The notes under the pieces: generated by a model
The model's input: only the letters and a program-made list of their open reading frames with translations
The model's database searches: none
Told to the model about the DNA's origin: nothing
In this document: piece by piece, positions 8,459 to 16,573 of the stretch
Layout: each line of letters begins with the position of its first letter
Numbering within the stretch: the stretch's first letter is position 1
Program-made: the position numbers and the translations under genes
Assembly: GCF_009914315.1 (NCBI RefSeq)
Contig: NZ_CP042596.1
Location: forward strand, 1,426,001-1,490,000
Source of the DNA: Granulicella sp. WH15
GTDB lineage: Bacteria > Acidobacteriota > Terriglobia > Terriglobales > Acidobacteriaceae
Length of the DNA: 64,000 nucleotides
Direction: 5' to 3'

Positions 8459-8774
8459 GAAAACAAACTTGAGTTGTACGTGAGTTGTTGACAGCAAAAG
8501 GCTAATGGGCGCGTCGGAACCGGGAGGGACGTTGCCATGAAGCCCGTTCAAGAAGTATGATTGCCAGTAAGCGACGCCAGAAAAGCTGACCACCCATTTG
8601 TGATTTCGTGCCGTGGATTGATGGCGGGACTTCATTCAAGATGGCGGCTATTTCAGCTTACGCCGGCTGTGGGATTGATTACTGCTTCGCCGCCATTCGC
8701 GCCTCCTGGTTTGTAGAACTTTTTTGAAATGCTATTGGCGATGTACATGGGCCAGACCTGAATCAGGGAGAGCG
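8459..8774. other. 316-bp intergenic region without a recognisable gene
   Basis: No convincing coding region, RNA gene or strong terminator was seen. TTGACA occurs at 8488-8493 but lacks a good -10 at 16-18 bp. A T-rich run lies at 8719-8725. The region probably holds the promoter and leader of the following glycosyltransferase gene. Confidence 0.35.
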
Positions 8775-10268
8775 ATGGCAACACCGGATTATTTGCAGCA
8801 GGTAATCGTCTCTGGAAGACGCCGCAGTGGTGGCCGGACGATGGCGTCACGGGCCGGTGTGTTTCGTCCCTCTGTGACCAGTCTGGTCTGGGCATCCCTC
8901 GATCTATTGACGGCGTTTCTGGCCGGAGCTTTGGCGCTACGGTTCCGCCTGCGGGTTCCTTACGGGGAGCATGCCTCGTTGATACTGCACGGCGAACCCC
9001 GGGCCTGGCTGCTCTATCTCGGCTTTTTCGGCGTATGCCTGATCTTCTTTGCGCGGTCCTATGGGCTCTATGGCGCGATCCAGCATATGAGCGGCCTGCA
9101 TGAGCAGAGAATGACCTTCCAGGCGACTCTGACGGCGGGGCTGCTGCTGTGCGGGGCGCTCTACCTGACGCGCGAGATGGCGTTCTCGCGGGCTGTAGCC
9201 GTGATGCTGGTGGTGTTTACGGCGCTGCTGCTGAGCGTGCGCCGCGCTATCTGGCGGAGCATGGTGTACCGGCGTTATCGCGAGGGGCTCGAGACCAGGA
9301 ATGTGCTGATCGTCGGTGCGGGCCGGGTGGCGCACGCGCTGCGTAATCATCTGGAGTCGTTGCAGCACCTGGGCTTCCGGTTCAAGGGATTTGTCGCGCT
9401 GACCGAGCGGGAGTCGGAGTCGGGAGACGCCGATGTGATCGGCGATATGCGCAACTGCCTGTCGCTGGCGCGGTCACTGTTCGTGGATGAGATATTCCTC
9501 TCGGTTCCGGCGGAGAAGAAGCTGGTGATCTCGCTGGTGGAAGAGGCGCGTGCGCTGGGGATTGATGTGCGGGTGGTGCCCGATCTTTATGACGGACTGG
9601 CGTGGAACGCGACGGTCGAGTATATCGGCCAGTTTCCTACCATTCCGCTGCATCGCCGGGACTTTCCGATTGGGGCCTTCCTGATGAAGAGGGCGCTGGA
9701 TATTACCCTGTCGCTGCTGGCTCTGCTGGCTGCCTCGCCGGTATTGCTGCTGATCGCGCTGGCTGTGCGTCTGGATTCGAAGGGTCCGATCTTCTACAAG
9801 GCCGCTCGAATCGGGCGCAAGGGAAGAACCTTTAATTGCTACAAGTTCCGCACGATGGTGCCTAACGCCGACCGTCTGAAGGCCGATCTGGCGCACATGA
9901 ACGAGCGCGAGGGCGTGCTCTTCAAGATTGTGAACGATCCGCGGATCACGCGGGTAGGGCGCAAGCTGCGGAAGTACTCGCTGGATGAGCTACCGCAGTT
10001 CTACAACGTGTTGCGCGGGGATATGAGCCTGGTGGGGCCGCGGCCTCCGATTGCAAGCGAGGTGGAGCAGTACGACCTGGCGCATCTGCGTCGGTTGGAT
10101 GTGCTGCCGGGAATCACCGGGCTGTGGCAGGTCGAGGCGCGGCAGGACCCCTCGTTCGATAGCTATATCTCGCTGGACACGGCTTACGTCGAGAACTGGA
10201 GCTTCTGGTTGGACCTGAAGATCCTGGCCCGGACGGTGGGCGTGGTCTTTAGCGGCACCGGTTCTTAA
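8775..10268 (+). CDS. Undecaprenyl-phosphate sugar phosphotransferase (WcaJ/WbaP-type initiating glycosyltransferase)
   Basis: 497 residues. The N-terminal part (about 30-150) has four to five transmembrane segments; the middle has a Rossmann-like CoA_binding_3 domain with I-V-G-A-G. After one more membrane helix comes the bacterial sugar transferase domain: M-K-R-A-L-D at its start, Y-K-F-R-T-M, the basic R-K-Y-S-L-D-E-L-P-Q motif and L-V-G-P-R-P-P. Such enzymes place the first sugar phosphate on undecaprenyl phosphate for exopolysaccharide or O-antigen assembly in the inner membrane. GGGAGAG precedes ATG 8775. No other polysaccharide-assembly genes adjoin, so the locus is split. Confidence 0.9.
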   Translation: MATPDYLQQVIVSGRRRSGGRTMASRAGVFRPSVTSLVWASLDLLTAFLAGALALRFRLRVPYGEHASLILHGEPRAWLLYLGFFGVCLIFFARSYGLYGAIQHMSGLHEQRMTFQATLTAGLLLCGALYLTREMAFSRAVAVMLVVFTALLLSVRRAIWRSMVYRRYREGLETRNVLIVGAGRVAHALRNHLESLQHLGFRFKGFVALTERESESGDADVIGDMRNCLSLARSLFVDEIFLSVPAEKKLVISLVEEARALGIDVRVVPDLYDGLAWNATVEYIGQFPTIPLHRRDFPIGAFLMKRALDITLSLLALLAASPVLLLIALAVRLDSKGPIFYKAARIGRKGRTFNCYKFRTMVPNADRLKADLAHMNEREGVLFKIVNDPRITRVGRKLRKYSLDELPQFYNVLRGDMSLVGPRPPIASEVEQYDLAHLRRLDVLPGITGLWQVEARQDPSFDSYISLDTAYVENWSFWLDLKILARTVGVVFSGTGS

Positions 10269-10298
10269 GACCGCATCGCGTGGCTCGCGCGGATTCGA

Positions 10299-10304
10299 TA
10301 GACT
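10299..10304 (+). promoter_or_regulatory. Putative -10 box TAGACT for a leaderless nadE transcript
   Basis: TAGACT lies 6 nt before the GTG start of nadE, and no Shine-Dalgarno is visible between them. The geometry matches TANNNT boxes of leaderless genes. No good -35 element is evident. Confidence 0.35.
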
Positions 10305-10310
10305 GAGACG

Positions 10311-11978
10311 GTGAAGATAGCACTGGCTCAGATTGATCCCACGGTCGGGGACTTCGTGGGGAATACGCGGAAGATTCTGGAGTTTGCCGAGCGGGCGGCG
10401 GCGCTGGATGCTGATCTGGTGATGTTTCCCGAACTGGCCGTGTGCGGGTACTGGCCTGCGGATCTGCTGGAGAAGCAGACGTTTGTGGCGCGGGCGGGCG
10501 AGGCGATCGAGGAGATCGCGGCCTGGACCGGGGGGGCGGCCGGACGGCCTGCGATTCTCTGCGGCGCGGTGATGCCAGCGGATTCGCCCGAGGGCAAGCA
10601 TGTAAAAAACGTGGCCGTGCTGATGGAGGCGGGCCGGGTGAAGCATGTGCAGCAGAAGATGCTGCTGCCGTTCTACGACGTCTTTGATGAGCAGCGGTAC
10701 TTTGAACCGGCAACGGCCCAGCAGATGACCACGGTGGGCGATGCTCCGGTGGCGATCACGATCTGCGAGGACGCGTGGAATGACAAGGGCTTCTGGCCGC
10801 GGCGGAACTACTCCATCGACCCCGTCGATGAGCTGATGCGCAAGTGGCCATTCGATGTGAAGGGGCAGAGGATCATCCTGAATATCTCGGCTTCGCCCTT
10901 CTGGAAGGACAAGCGTGCGGTGCGGCGGGAGATGCTGGCCGCGCTGGCCATGCGGCACAATGCTTTTGTCATCATGCTGAACCAGGTGGGCGGGAACGAC
11001 AGCCTGGTCTTCGATGGATCATCGCTGGCTATCGCTCCCAATGGCTCGGTGGCGGCGCAGGCGGCCTCGTTCGCCGAGGATCTGGTGCTGGTTGATACTG
11101 CGGCTGTTGCTGGTCCGATTGCCGCCGATACGACGGACGTTGCGGCCATGTGGGACGCGCTGGTGCTAGGCACGCGGGACTACATTCGCAAGTGCGGCTT
11201 CCAGAAGACGCTGGTGGGGCTGAGCGGCGGCATCGACTCGGCGCTGGTGGCGGCGATTGCGGTGGAGGCGGTGGGGCGCGAGAACGTGATGGGCGTCGGG
11301 ATGCCGAGCGTGTACTCGTCGGAGGGATCGAAGGACGACGCGCGCGACCTGGCCCAGAGGATGGGGATTCGGTTCGAGATGCTGCCGATCCATACTATGT
11401 TTGAGGCGTATGAGGCTGTGCTGGCGCCGCTCTTTGCGGGCACGCCGTTCGGGCTGGCGGAGGAGAACTTGCAGCCGAGGATTCGCGGGGCGCTGTTGAT
11501 GGCGCTCTCGAACAAATTCGGCGCGCTGGTGCTGACGACGGGCAACAAGAGCGAGATGTCCACCGGGTATTGCACGCTCTATGGCGATATGGTGGGCGCG
11601 CTGGCGGTGATCGGCGACGTGATGAAGACGCAGGTGTATGCGCTGAGCCGGTATGCGAACCGGAACGGCGAGATTATTCCGCAGGCGACGATCGAGAAGG
11701 CTCCCTCGGCGGAGCTGAGGCCGGGGCAAAAGGATACGGACTCGCTGCCGCCCTACGATGTGCTCGATCCGATCCTTGAGGCTTATGTGGAGCGGTACTG
11801 CTCGGCCGAGGAGATTGCGCGGACGCAGGGCGTGGAGATCGAGCTGGTGCGCAAGGTGCTCAAGCTGGTGGAGTTCAGCGAGTACAAGCGGCAGCAGGCG
11901 GCCCCGGTGCTGAAGGTGACCGGTAAGTCGTTTGGAACGGGGAGAAGGTTCCCGATTGCGGTAAAGGTTCAGGTGTGA
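10311..11978 (+). CDS. nadE: Glutamine-dependent NAD+ synthetase
   Basis: 555 residues in two domains. The N-terminal nitrilase-type glutaminase has the Glu-Lys-Cys triad in F-P-E-L, Q-Q-K-M-L-L-P and I-C-E-D-A-W. The C-terminal NAD synthetase domain has the PP-loop S-G-G-I-D-S-A-L and T-T-G-N-K-S-E. It makes NAD+ from nicotinate adenine dinucleotide, ATP and glutamine in the cytoplasm. The GTG start gives the conserved beginning K-I-A-L-A-Q-I-D-P-T-V-G-D. There is no Shine-Dalgarno, but TAGACT sits 6 nt upstream. Length is normal for the two-domain enzyme. Confidence 0.95.
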   Translation: MKIALAQIDPTVGDFVGNTRKILEFAERAAALDADLVMFPELAVCGYWPADLLEKQTFVARAGEAIEEIAAWTGGAAGRPAILCGAVMPADSPEGKHVKNVAVLMEAGRVKHVQQKMLLPFYDVFDEQRYFEPATAQQMTTVGDAPVAITICEDAWNDKGFWPRRNYSIDPVDELMRKWPFDVKGQRIILNISASPFWKDKRAVRREMLAALAMRHNAFVIMLNQVGGNDSLVFDGSSLAIAPNGSVAAQAASFAEDLVLVDTAAVAGPIAADTTDVAAMWDALVLGTRDYIRKCGFQKTLVGLSGGIDSALVAAIAVEAVGRENVMGVGMPSVYSSEGSKDDARDLAQRMGIRFEMLPIHTMFEAYEAVLAPLFAGTPFGLAEENLQPRIRGALLMALSNKFGALVLTTGNKSEMSTGYCTLYGDMVGALAVIGDVMKTQVYALSRYANRNGEIIPQATIEKAPSAELRPGQKDTDSLPPYDVLDPILEAYVERYCSAEEIARTQGVEIELVRKVLKLVEFSEYKRQQAAPVLKVTGKSFGTGRRFPIAVKVQV

Positions 11979-12068
11979 GCACTTCGCGGTTTGAAGAATT
12001 TCAGGTCTAATGGATTTGCCTGCCATCATCGGGGAAGAACGGATGGGCACGGCGGAAAGAGGCGTTCG

Positions 12069-13133
12069 TTGAAGCAATGGTTTAGTTGTGGCGTGTTGGC
12101 AATGAGTTTCAGCGTGAGTGGAATGGCGTTCGCACAGGCTCCGGCAGCGGCTCCTGCGGCTGCATCGCAAGCAGCTCCGACCCAGACGGCTCCGGCCGCT
12201 TCGGCGCGGCGGCCTCTTCAGCTCCAGACGCTGCCCTCGGAGACGAAGGCCGATCCGTTTCCGGCCGTGAACCCGAAGTACTTTACCGCCAAGACGCCGA
12301 CGGTGGCGACGGTCGATGGATTCCTGCACGCCATCTGGGGCTACGACCCGAACCGCATCTGGCGGGTCGAGGCGATCCAGACGACGGCTGCGCCGGGTAT
12401 CAGCAAGGTGGTGGTGTTCGTGTCGGAGAAGACGGCCAACGCCAAGGTGCAGAGCGCGATCTTCTACACGACGCCGGATGGACACTACGCCGTTGCCGAT
12501 CAGGCTGGGGTTGTGGCCTTTGGCGACAAGCCCTATGCCGATCTTCGGACGAAGCTGACCGAGCGGGCGGATGGCCCGGCCAAGGGCGCGGCGGGCAAGG
12601 AGATGCTGCTGGTCGAGTTTGCCGACCTGCAATGCCCGCACTGCAAGGAAGCACAGAAGACGATGGATCAGTTGGTGCAGGACTTCCCCAAGGCGCGGGT
12701 GGTCTTCCAGAGCTTCCCGCTGGTCGAGCTGCACCCCTTTGCGTTCCAGGCGGCGGCGTATGGATACTGCGTGGCGGCGAAGTCGAATGACGCCTACTTT
12801 ACCTATGCGCAGGCCGTGTATGACACGCAGGGCGCGTTGACGGCCGAGACCGGCGCGGCCACGCTGAATGCGGCGGTGACCAAGGCCGGGCAGGATGCGG
12901 CGGCGATCGCGACGTGTGCGGCTACGGATGCGACCAAGGCGAAGGTGAATGCGTCGATCAAGCTGGCGGAGGAGGCGGGCGTGGACCAGACTCCGATGAT
13001 CGCGGTGAACGGGCGGTTGCTGCCGCTGATGGGGGTTCCGTACGAGACGCTGAAGACGATCATCATCTTCCAGGCCCAGCAGGACGGCGTGGACGGCATA
13101 GCCCCAGCCCTGACCGGCTTCACGACCCACTAG
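12069..13133 (+). CDS. Exported DsbA-like thioredoxin-fold protein
   Basis: 354 residues from TTG 12069, which gives a clean signal peptide ending near A-F-A-Q; AAAGAGG lies upstream. TTG 11991 and ATG 12102 are alternative starts. After an Ala/Pro-rich linker (about 25-60) comes a poorly conserved segment, then a Thioredoxin_4/DsbA-like domain with the redox motif C-P-H-C (Cys189, Cys192) and the cis-Pro loop Q-T-P-M. It probably acts as a periplasmic disulfide oxidoreductase or a DsbG-like reductase. No DsbB or DsbD is adjacent. A strong hairpin follows the stop codon. Confidence 0.8.
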   Translation: MKQWFSCGVLAMSFSVSGMAFAQAPAAAPAAASQAAPTQTAPAASARRPLQLQTLPSETKADPFPAVNPKYFTAKTPTVATVDGFLHAIWGYDPNRIWRVEAIQTTAAPGISKVVVFVSEKTANAKVQSAIFYTTPDGHYAVADQAGVVAFGDKPYADLRTKLTERADGPAKGAAGKEMLLVEFADLQCPHCKEAQKTMDQLVQDFPKARVVFQSFPLVELHPFAFQAAAYGYCVAAKSNDAYFTYAQAVYDTQGALTAETGAATLNAAVTKAGQDAAAIATCAATDATKAKVNASIKLAEEAGVDQTPMIAVNGRLLPLMGVPYETLKTIIIFQAQQDGVDGIAPALTGFTTH

Positions 13134-13179
13134 GTACTTCGTACCGTTCTCGGGGCGGTATAGGTGGATTGTCTTCTGA

Positions 13180-13234
13180 GGTCCTCCCGCTGGTCGGAAG
13201 CGAGCGTTGCTTGTTTCCGACCAACGGGAGGACC
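13180..13234. terminator. Long GC-rich hairpin downstream of the DsbA-like gene (dispersed repeat A, copy 1)
   Basis: Two 20-nt arms (13180-13199 and 13215-13234) pair with a single mismatch around a 15-nt loop, then a T-rich TTTACTCTTT follows. It starts 47 bp after the stop codon. A closely related hairpin with similar flanks occurs at 52408-52459, also just behind a stop codon, so it is both a likely terminator and a repeat. Further short palindromes (13268-13280 GTCAC/GTGAC, and CCCGC/GCGGG nearby) fill the rest of the gap. Confidence 0.7.
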
Positions 13235-13328
13235 TTTACTCTTTGAGTCATCGAGACAAGTGTGAAAGTCACGAAGTGACCGCCCCGCGCGCAGCGGGCC
13301 CGTCCGGCAGGACAGATATGAGGACACT

Positions 13329-13820
13329 ATGACCGCAGATGAGGTAAAGGCAAAACTTAGGTTGACGCCGCATCCACGCGAGGGCGGCTGGTTTGTGCAG
13401 ACATATGCGGCTGCGGAGTGCTTCCGCGACGAGCGTTACGATAGTCCGCGTCCGACGAGCACGGCGATCTACTATCTGCTGGAGCCGGAGACCTTTAGCG
13501 AGATGCACCGGCTGAAGTCGGATGAGGTCTTTCACTTCTATGCCGGGGACGCGGTGGAGATGTTGCAGCTTGCTCACGGTGAGCCTGGGCAGAGGGTGTT
13601 AATTGGGAGCGATCTTTCCGGTGAGGCCAGGCCGCAGGTGTTAGTGCCTCGCGGGGTGTGGCAGGGGGCGCGACTGGTTGCGGGCGGGCGTTGGGCTCTG
13701 CTGGGGTGTACGGTGAGTCCGGGATTTGCGTATGAGGACTACGAGGGTGGCCGGTGGAGCGAGTTGAGCGCAGGCTGGCCCGAGTGGTCGGAGATGATCC
13801 GCGCGCTTACTCGTGAGTAG
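13329..13820 (+). CDS. DUF985 (Cupin_5) family protein
   Basis: 163 residues forming a single cupin barrel. Family motifs are visible: H-P-R-E-G-G-W-F, T-A-I-Y-Y-L-L, H-R-L-K-S-D-E-V-F-H-F-Y-A-G-D, P-x-G-V-W-Q-G-A and S-P-G-F-x-Y-E-D-Y-E at the end. The His and Glu in H-R-L-K-S-D-E-x-x-H are candidate metal ligands. The biochemical role of DUF985 proteins is not established; related cupins are sugar epimerases or isomerases. GAGGA precedes the ATG. It is flanked by the repeat-containing gap on the left and the nitrogen island on the right. Confidence 0.85.
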   Translation: MTADEVKAKLRLTPHPREGGWFVQTYAAAECFRDERYDSPRPTSTAIYYLLEPETFSEMHRLKSDEVFHFYAGDAVEMLQLAHGEPGQRVLIGSDLSGEARPQVLVPRGVWQGARLVAGGRWALLGCTVSPGFAYEDYEGGRWSELSAGWPEWSEMIRALTRE

Positions 13821-13892
13821 CTGTGTTTAAATCGTTCTAACGCGAGTATGAAAACTGCTTCTCCGGTGACTGGAAGCATGTTAGATTGCCTC

Positions 13893-14417
13893 ATGTCTTC
13901 CAACAGGGAACGCGCTCGACAGAGGGCGGTGGACGAGCAGATGATGGCGTCGCTTGTGCGCTTCACCGCACGCACGCTGGAGACCGCGTCACCGGTTCCG
14001 TTCGGAGCGTTGATCGTCGAGAGCGCATCGGGCAAGTCCTTGATGCGTGCGGTAAATGCGGTGCGCGGCGAGAACGACCCCAGCAGCCACGCCGAGTTGC
14101 GGACGGTGCGCAAGGCCGCGAAGAAGCTGAAGAGCCCGTCGTTGAAGGGCTATACGATGTACACGACCTGCGAGCCTTGCCCTATGTGCATGGCCAACGC
14201 GCTGTGGGCCGGGCTGGATCGCGTGGTCTTTGGGGCGACGATTGAGGATGCCAACCGTCACTGTCGCCAGATCCGTGTGCCTGCCCGGGAGATCGTGCGG
14301 AGGAGCGATATGGCTTGCGCTGTTGATGGGCCGGTGTTGCGCGAAGCCTGCTACGAGCTGTTCACGCATCCCAACATGCTGCGCGTCTTCGCCAGCTGGA
14401 ACCCCAAGAACGCATGA
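13893..14417 (+). CDS. CMP/dCMP-type zinc deaminase (guanine/nucleobase deaminase-like)
   Basis: 174 residues from ATG 13893; ATGs at 13848 and 13878 are alternatives. The cytidine-deaminase-fold zinc motifs are complete: H-A-E (His66, Glu68) and P-C-x-x-C in C-E-P-C-P-M-C. The arrangement is that of guanine deaminase and TadA-like proteins rather than tetrameric cytidine deaminases. A TAGATT box lies 5 nt before the ATG and there is no Shine-Dalgarno. The stop overlaps the next start (ATGA), so it heads a translationally coupled run of catabolic genes. It probably removes an exocyclic amino group from a nucleobase or related heterocycle; the substrate is not known. Confidence 0.82.
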   Translation: MSSNRERARQRAVDEQMMASLVRFTARTLETASPVPFGALIVESASGKSLMRAVNAVRGENDPSSHAELRTVRKAAKKLKSPSLKGYTMYTTCEPCPMCMANALWAGLDRVVFGATIEDANRHCRQIRVPAREIVRRSDMACAVDGPVLREACYELFTHPNMLRVFASWNPKNA

Positions 14418-15763
14418 CTTCGGACGATCTGCAAGCGGTGACGGCGTGCGTGAGCGATGCGGATCGCGTGATTACGAACGCGCAGATCGTGCAGCGGCTC
14501 TCGCGAGATTTCTATTGGTACTCGCCGGTGTTGAAGAAGCTGCTGGACGACAAGGTGGCCGAGGTCGTGGTGCAGCCGGTATCGACCGCTGAGGTGGTGA
14601 AGGTGCTGGCTTGTTGTTATGCGCGTGGAGTGCCGGTGACGGCTCGCGGCGCGGGCACGGGCAACTATGGGCAGGCGATTCCGCTGCATGGTGGTGTGGT
14701 GCTCGACCTCTTGCGTATGGATGCTATCGAGGAGATCACCGGCGATGGGGTTGCGGTGGTGGAGCCAGGTGTTCGGCTGGGCGTGCTCGAGAATGCGGCG
14801 CGGGCCGTAGGTTGGGAGCTGCGGTGTTATCCCAGCACCATCGTGAAGGCCAGCGTGGGCGGGTTTCTTGGCGGAGGCTCGGGCGGCATCGGCTCGGTGG
14901 CGCACGGCGGGCTGCGCAGCTTTGCGACGGTGCGAGCGGTTGAGGTCGTCACGATGGAGGCGGAGCCGCGCGTGGTGTTGCATAAGGGCGAGGCGGTGCA
15001 CGAGGTGCTCCATGCGTGGGGGACCAACGGCATTATGACGAAGGTGTGGCTGGCGCTGACTCCGGCGGTGGCGTGGGCACAGTGTGCGGTGGCGTTCGCG
15101 AGCTTCGATGCGGCGTTCGACTTCGGGGAGAAGATCGCTTGCGATGAGGCTTGGATGAAGCGGTTGGTGACGGTGTTCGAGTGGCCGATTCCTTCCTGCT
15201 TTACCTCGATTGCAAATGTAACTCGAAGCGGTCAGGCGCTCGTTTTTCTGATGATTGCTGAGGCACAGTTGGAGCAGCTTCGAGCTGCGGCTGAAGCTGC
15301 TGGCGGCGAAGTTACGCTGGCTGCGCCGTATAGCGGGTTGCGCACGGTGCCGCTGCTCTCGGACTACACGTGGAACCACACGACTCTATGGGCGATGAAG
15401 CAGGACAGCGCGTTTACCTATCTTCAGTGCGGGTTCAGCGCGAGCCAGGCACGGCGGCAGTTTGCAGTGCTAAAAGAAAAGTTCGGCGATGAGCTTCTGC
15501 TGCATCTCGAGTTTCTGAAGACCGGCACGGGAGAGGTAATCCCGGCGGCGATACCGCTGGTGCGGTTTACGACCGAGGAGCGGCTGAACGAGATGATCGA
15601 CTTCTGCCGATCGATCGGTGTGAGCGTGGCCAACCCGCACAGCAACAGCGTGGAGGGCGGCGGCCGATATCGTGAGGACAACATTCAGCTTCTGACCAAG
15701 CAGCGTTATGACCCGCGTGGGTTGCTGAACCCGGGCAAGATGGTGACGTTTCAACCGCAGTAG
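14414..15763 (+). CDS. FAD-binding oxidoreductase (PCMH/GlcD type)
   Basis: 449 residues. The N-terminal FAD_binding_4 domain has V-V-V-Q-P-V-S-T-A-E-V near residue 55, G-A-G-T-G-N-Y-G in place of the usual G-G-G-T and the G-G-F-L-G-G-G-S-G-G-I-G loop near 155. The C-terminal half resembles FAD-linked oxidase caps and ends with the family motif D-P-x-G-L-L-N-P-G-K. No iron-sulfur domain is present. It overlaps the deaminase stop by 4 bp and precedes a creatininase-family gene. It likely oxidises a hydroxy- or ring-containing intermediate in the same pathway. Substrate unknown. Confidence 0.85.
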   Translation: MTSDDLQAVTACVSDADRVITNAQIVQRLSRDFYWYSPVLKKLLDDKVAEVVVQPVSTAEVVKVLACCYARGVPVTARGAGTGNYGQAIPLHGGVVLDLLRMDAIEEITGDGVAVVEPGVRLGVLENAARAVGWELRCYPSTIVKASVGGFLGGGSGGIGSVAHGGLRSFATVRAVEVVTMEAEPRVVLHKGEAVHEVLHAWGTNGIMTKVWLALTPAVAWAQCAVAFASFDAAFDFGEKIACDEAWMKRLVTVFEWPIPSCFTSIANVTRSGQALVFLMIAEAQLEQLRAAAEAAGGEVTLAAPYSGLRTVPLLSDYTWNHTTLWAMKQDSAFTYLQCGFSASQARRQFAVLKEKFGDELLLHLEFLKTGTGEVIPAAIPLVRFTTEERLNEMIDFCRSIGVSVANPHSNSVEGGGRYREDNIQLLTKQRYDPRGLLNPGKMVTFQPQ

Positions 15764-15778
15764 ATTTTGAGGTGCACG

Positions 15779-16573
15779 ATGCGTACCTGGATTCCTGATG
15801 CACGCAACTTTGCTTACCTGACCTGGAAGCAGGTCGAGGCTATCGAGAAGGACAAGGCGCTGCTGGTGCTTCCCACGGCGGCGATTGAGCAGCATGGGCA
15901 TCACCTGCCGCTGGCCACCGATACGCTTATCAACAACCTGCTGCTGGGCAAAGCTCTGGAGCGGCTGGGGCCGGAGGCTCCGGTCTATGCGCTGCCGCCG
16001 GTCTGCTATGGCAAGAGTAACGAGCATCTTGGGTTTCCGGGAACTTTATCGGTGTCGGCCTCGACCTTCATGGCGGTATTGCGGGATATTGGCGCGAGTG
16101 TGGCTGCGTCGGGCTTTCGCAGACTGGTGCTGTACAACACACATGGGGGCAACAGCTCGCTGGTGGATGTGATGGCGCGCGATCTGCGTGCGGAGTTTGG
16201 CCTGCGGACGTTCTGCATGTTCGGCTCTGCTGGCGCGAAGTTTGAGGGGCTTAGCGCGCAGGAGAAGGCGTATGGGTTTCATGCTGGCGAGATCGAGACG
16301 GCTTATCTGTTGAGTGGCATCCCCGAGTTGGTGAGGTCTGAGGAGTACACCTCGAACTACATCGCGGAGCTTGCAAACCCAGACTTACTGCTGCCGGAGA
16401 ATGGTCCGGCGACGTTCTCGTGGTTGACGCGGGATATCGCGCCCAGTGGAGTCATGGGCGATCCTCGACCAGCTAGCAAGGAGAACGGTGATCGCTGGAT
16501 CGAAGAGGCTGCGACGAAGATCGCGGCGGCACTTGAGGCGATGCTTGCGTTTGAGGAACGCGTGCCCGCATGA
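15779..16573 (+). CDS. Creatininase-family amidohydrolase
   Basis: 264 residues with the creatininase fold. The metal-binding signatures are A-A-I-E-Q-H-G-H-H-L-P with T-D-T, N-T-H-G-G-N-S-S and H-A-G-E-I-E-T. GAGGTG precedes ATG 15779. The family opens cyclic amides (creatinine) or hydrolyses formylaminopyrimidines (ArfB). Together with neighbouring amidases and a deaminase this fits ring opening or deformylation of a nitrogen compound. Its stop overlaps the next start by 4 bp. Confidence 0.88.
   Translation: MRTWIPDARNFAYLTWKQVEAIEKDKALLVLPTAAIEQHGHHLPLATDTLINNLLLGKALERLGPEAPVYALPPVCYGKSNEHLGFPGTLSVSASTFMAVLRDIGASVAASGFRRLVLYNTHGGNSSLVDVMARDLRAEFGLRTFCMFGSAGAKFEGLSAQEKAYGFHAGEIETAYLLSGIPELVRSEEYTSNYIAELANPDLLLPENGPATFSWLTRDIAPSGVMGDPRPASKENGDRWIEEAATKIAAALEAMLAFEERVPA

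Noticed and set aside
8488..8493. TTGACA as a -35 element upstream of the sugar transferase gene
   Set aside because: No acceptable -10 hexamer occurs at 16-18 bp downstream and the gene start is almost 290 bp away.
11166..13130. Minus-strand open frame of about 650 codons opposite nadE and the DsbA-like gene
   Set aside because: Same antisense artefact: Arg/His-rich composition, no domain, and both + strand genes are clearly coding.
13268..13298. Short palindromes before the DUF985 gene as a riboswitch
   Set aside because: They are a row of small independent hairpins without a conserved riboswitch core, better explained as part of a repeat-rich gap.
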